A stretch of DNA of 64,000 bases from Hyphomicrobium zavarzinii ATCC 27496. Lineage in GTDB: Bacteria > Pseudomonadota > Alphaproteobacteria > Rhizobiales > Hyphomicrobiaceae. Numbering within the stretch: the first letter of the stretch is position 1; every line of letters starts with the position of its first letter. The notes under the pieces were generated by a model. It did not search any database and was not told where the DNA came from. It saw only the letters and a program-made list of their open reading frames with translations. Below, piece after piece: positions 62,866 through 64,000 of the stretch. The DNA lies in assembly GCF_000383415.1 (NCBI RefSeq), contig NZ_KB911260.1, positions 92,399 through 156,398 on the forward strand, read 5' to 3'. Both the position numbers and the translations under genes were made by a program.

Positions 62866-62932
62866 TCATAGCGAGCTGCATCCGCGCGGCGCGCGCAAGC
62901 CTTTCCGAAGGTACGAGCCTGTCCGAAGGAGA

Positions 62933-63005
62933 GGGCTGTTGCCGCCAGTTGCCGGCGACAGCCCCGCTCCGCGTGGCAAGCGAACGCGTGTCTTGCCGCT
63001 TTTTT
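62933..63005 (+). terminator. Tandem hairpins ending in a T-tract terminator
   Basis: First hairpin: GGGCTGTTGCCG (62933-62944) with CGGCGACAGCCC (62953-62964), 12 bp with one G-T pair. Second: GGCAAG (62975-62980) with CTTGCC (62992-62997) followed by GC and T6. Probably the terminator of the gene ending at 62865; the two-hairpin layout would also fit a short RNA. Confidence 0.6.
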
Positions 63006-63080
63006 CGTGGACCCGCGGACAGACGCTCGCTCTTTGACTGGACGTGCTTCTGATCGGAAAATCGCTTTTGCGGAAAGGCT

Positions 63081-63350
63081 CTAGAACTCGATCCAGATGC
63101 CGTTATGCCAATAGCCGCGGCCGTGGCCGACCTCGCGCCAGCGGTAGCGATGGGCTTCGGCCTCAGGCCATCTCCAGTCGTCGGCGTAAACGCGCAGGCC
63201 GAACTCGGGCTTGTACTCGTGGCGTTCCTTGACGCGCCAGCAGTCGCCTTCTGCGTTGCAGACGACGGCGGCTGAGGCGGTGGCGGTCATGAGGGCGAGG
63301 GTGCCGGCGAGGGCGAGGCCAACCGTGGTGATACGCGTGGAGACGTACAT
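63081..63350 (-). CDS. Small exported protein (rhizobial 'VVCNxEGDCWRVK' type)
   Basis: 89 residues. Signal peptide (about 1-28), mature part starting AVVCNAEGDCWRVKERHEYKPEFGLRVYADDW and ending in RGYWHNGIWIEF. Similar small proteins with a CNxEGDCW pair and Trp/Arg/His-rich text are common in Hyphomicrobiales; function unknown. The ATG at 63350 has GGAGGAG upstream. Confidence 0.75.
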   Translation of the reverse strand: MYVSTRITTVGLALAGTLALMTATASAAVVCNAEGDCWRVKERHEYKPEFGLRVYADDWRWPEAEAHRYRWREVGHGRGYWHNGIWIEF

Positions 63351-63839
63351 GGGCTCCTCCTGTGCTGGGGGCTTCTCGTGTTGGCGCGCCGGAAACGCTC
63401 CGTGGGCCGATTTGGTTCGATGGGCGGCAGGGAAAGAGAGGGCGGCGCACGCGGCTGTGCCGGGCGCGGGCGGTATTCGGGTTTGGAGTCAGGGTGGTAG
63501 GCAGTGGGCAGTGGGCAGTGTTGAGGGGGGGGGCGCTCCCGCTCGCGTTTTATTTGCGCTCAGCTCCGGCAAGACCTGCCCAGCTCGCGTCATGCCGAAG
63601 GCATGCGCCAAGAGAGTGCCGCCGGATGAGCGGGATGGGGAGAGGGTAGGGGCGAGCGGAGAGGGCGGGATAAGGTTTTGGATGTCGGCTTCGTCCCAGA
63701 AGCGGTCATTACGTTGATGCGTATGCTCCGCTGCGTCGCCGTTCTCGCGGGTCCGGAATAGGAGGATTGGCTGTCGCACGCCAAAGCCCATCGCGATACG
63801 GACTCTATGCGCCGAGGGTGGCAGCGAGGTTGTTGGCGA
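63351..63839. other. Gene-free region next to the CRISPR array
   Basis: 489 bases between a small exported gene and the first repeat. It holds a perfect triple repeat GGCAGTG x3 (63500-63520) and a run of nine G (63525-63533), but no gene with a ribosome site. It lies on the trailer side of the array. Confidence 0.55.
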
Positions 63840-64000
63840 GTTTTGATCCACGCGCCCGCGAAGGGCGCGACGCCATCGCCGCGCTTGGGGGAAGGCGGCG
63901 CAAAAGTTTCGATCCACGCGCCCGCGAAGGGCGCGACCACAACGACATCGGTCGGTCCAGATGGTGGCGTTGTTTCGATCCACGCGCCCGCGAAGGGCGC
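63840..64000 (-). CRISPR. CRISPR array end, type I-C-like repeats
   Basis: Two complete 32-base repeats (63840-63871, 63906-63937) and one cut at the window edge (63972-64000, 29 bases), with two 34-base spacers (63872-63905, 63938-63971). Each repeat has CGCGCCC and GGGCGCG arms with a GCGAA loop. The minus-strand repeat begins GTCGCGCCC and ends GTGGATCGAAAC, as in type I-C. The first repeat has one mismatch (TTTTG for TTTCG), typical of the trailer end, so the leader and cas genes should lie to the right. No cas gene is in the window. Confidence 0.93.

Noticed and set aside
63500..63533. Triple GGCAGTG repeat and G9 run near the CRISPR array
   Set aside because: Simple short tandem repeat; spacing and sequence unlike CRISPR repeats or a leader.
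63720..63839. Searched for further degenerate CRISPR repeats left of 63840
   Set aside because: No repeat-like text at the expected 66-base step, so the array ends at 63840.

Overview
The window is about 64 kb of GC-rich (roughly 60-65%) chromosomal DNA from an alphaproteobacterium. It looks like the order Hyphomicrobiales, plausibly a Hyphomicrobium-type genome. The reasons are rpmE next to an RcdA-type gene (DUF1465), a DUF1192 gene before a quinone oxidoreductase, an nnr-glnB-glnA block, and DUF1134, DUF1489, DUF2147 and TIGR01459 proteins. Genus is inference. Almost all of it reads as core chromosome. I found no transposase, integrase, phage gene, rRNA or tRNA. The only clearly accessory element is the end of a CRISPR array at the right edge.

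Layout. Positions 1-9.2 kb: 5' part of an ABC exporter, ribosomal protein L31, an RcdA-like cell-cycle protein, a CBS-domain membrane protein, DUF1192, a quinone oxidoreductase, a HAD hydrolase, a membrane-anchored degenerate EAL protein and a degenerate SDR. 9.2-16.1 kb: an RND efflux pair and two tandem NodB-type polysaccharide deacetylases. 16.3-21 kb: a magnesium cluster (mgtE, CorA-like, MgtC) with a HAD phosphatase. 21-31.6 kb: mostly small conserved or envelope genes, plus an aminotransferase and a cytochrome c. It ends in an almost gene-free 0.97 kb region with signs of a structured minus-strand RNA.

31.6-35.3 kb: the nitrogen block. glnB-glnA is read leftward from a visible sigma-54 type promoter, and nnr is divergent. 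35.3-48.4 kb: a thioesterase, a TPR protein, a photolyase, two L,D-transpeptidases, a DUF1134 fusion protein, a third deacetylase, an OmpA-type protein and a run of small exported proteins. 48.4-54.1 kb: DUF72, then a TonB / TonB-dependent receptor / RpiR regulator / DUF2218 group that looks like a metal or heme uptake module. 54.3-63.4 kb: a PAS-GGDEF diguanylate cyclase, an MFS drug exporter, DUF2147, FKBP, YqhA, PsiF and several tiny exported or membrane proteins. 63.84-64.0 kb: type I-C-like CRISPR repeats running off the edge.

How the genes fit together. The window is rich in envelope functions: three NodB deacetylases, two L,D-transpeptidases, OmpA, RND and MFS exporters, and many small secreted proteins. 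It also holds two nutrient modules, for Mg2+ and nitrogen, and a TonB-linked uptake module. The most unusual signals are non-coding or broken: a small-protein gene interrupted by one in-frame UGA (62077-62319), two candidate minus-strand structured RNAs (about 2266-2410 and 30487-30992), a possible attenuator before mgtE, and the CRISPR trailer end. Start codons were chosen by Shine-Dalgarno spacing and family length. Long open frames antisense to GC-rich genes were treated as shadows.
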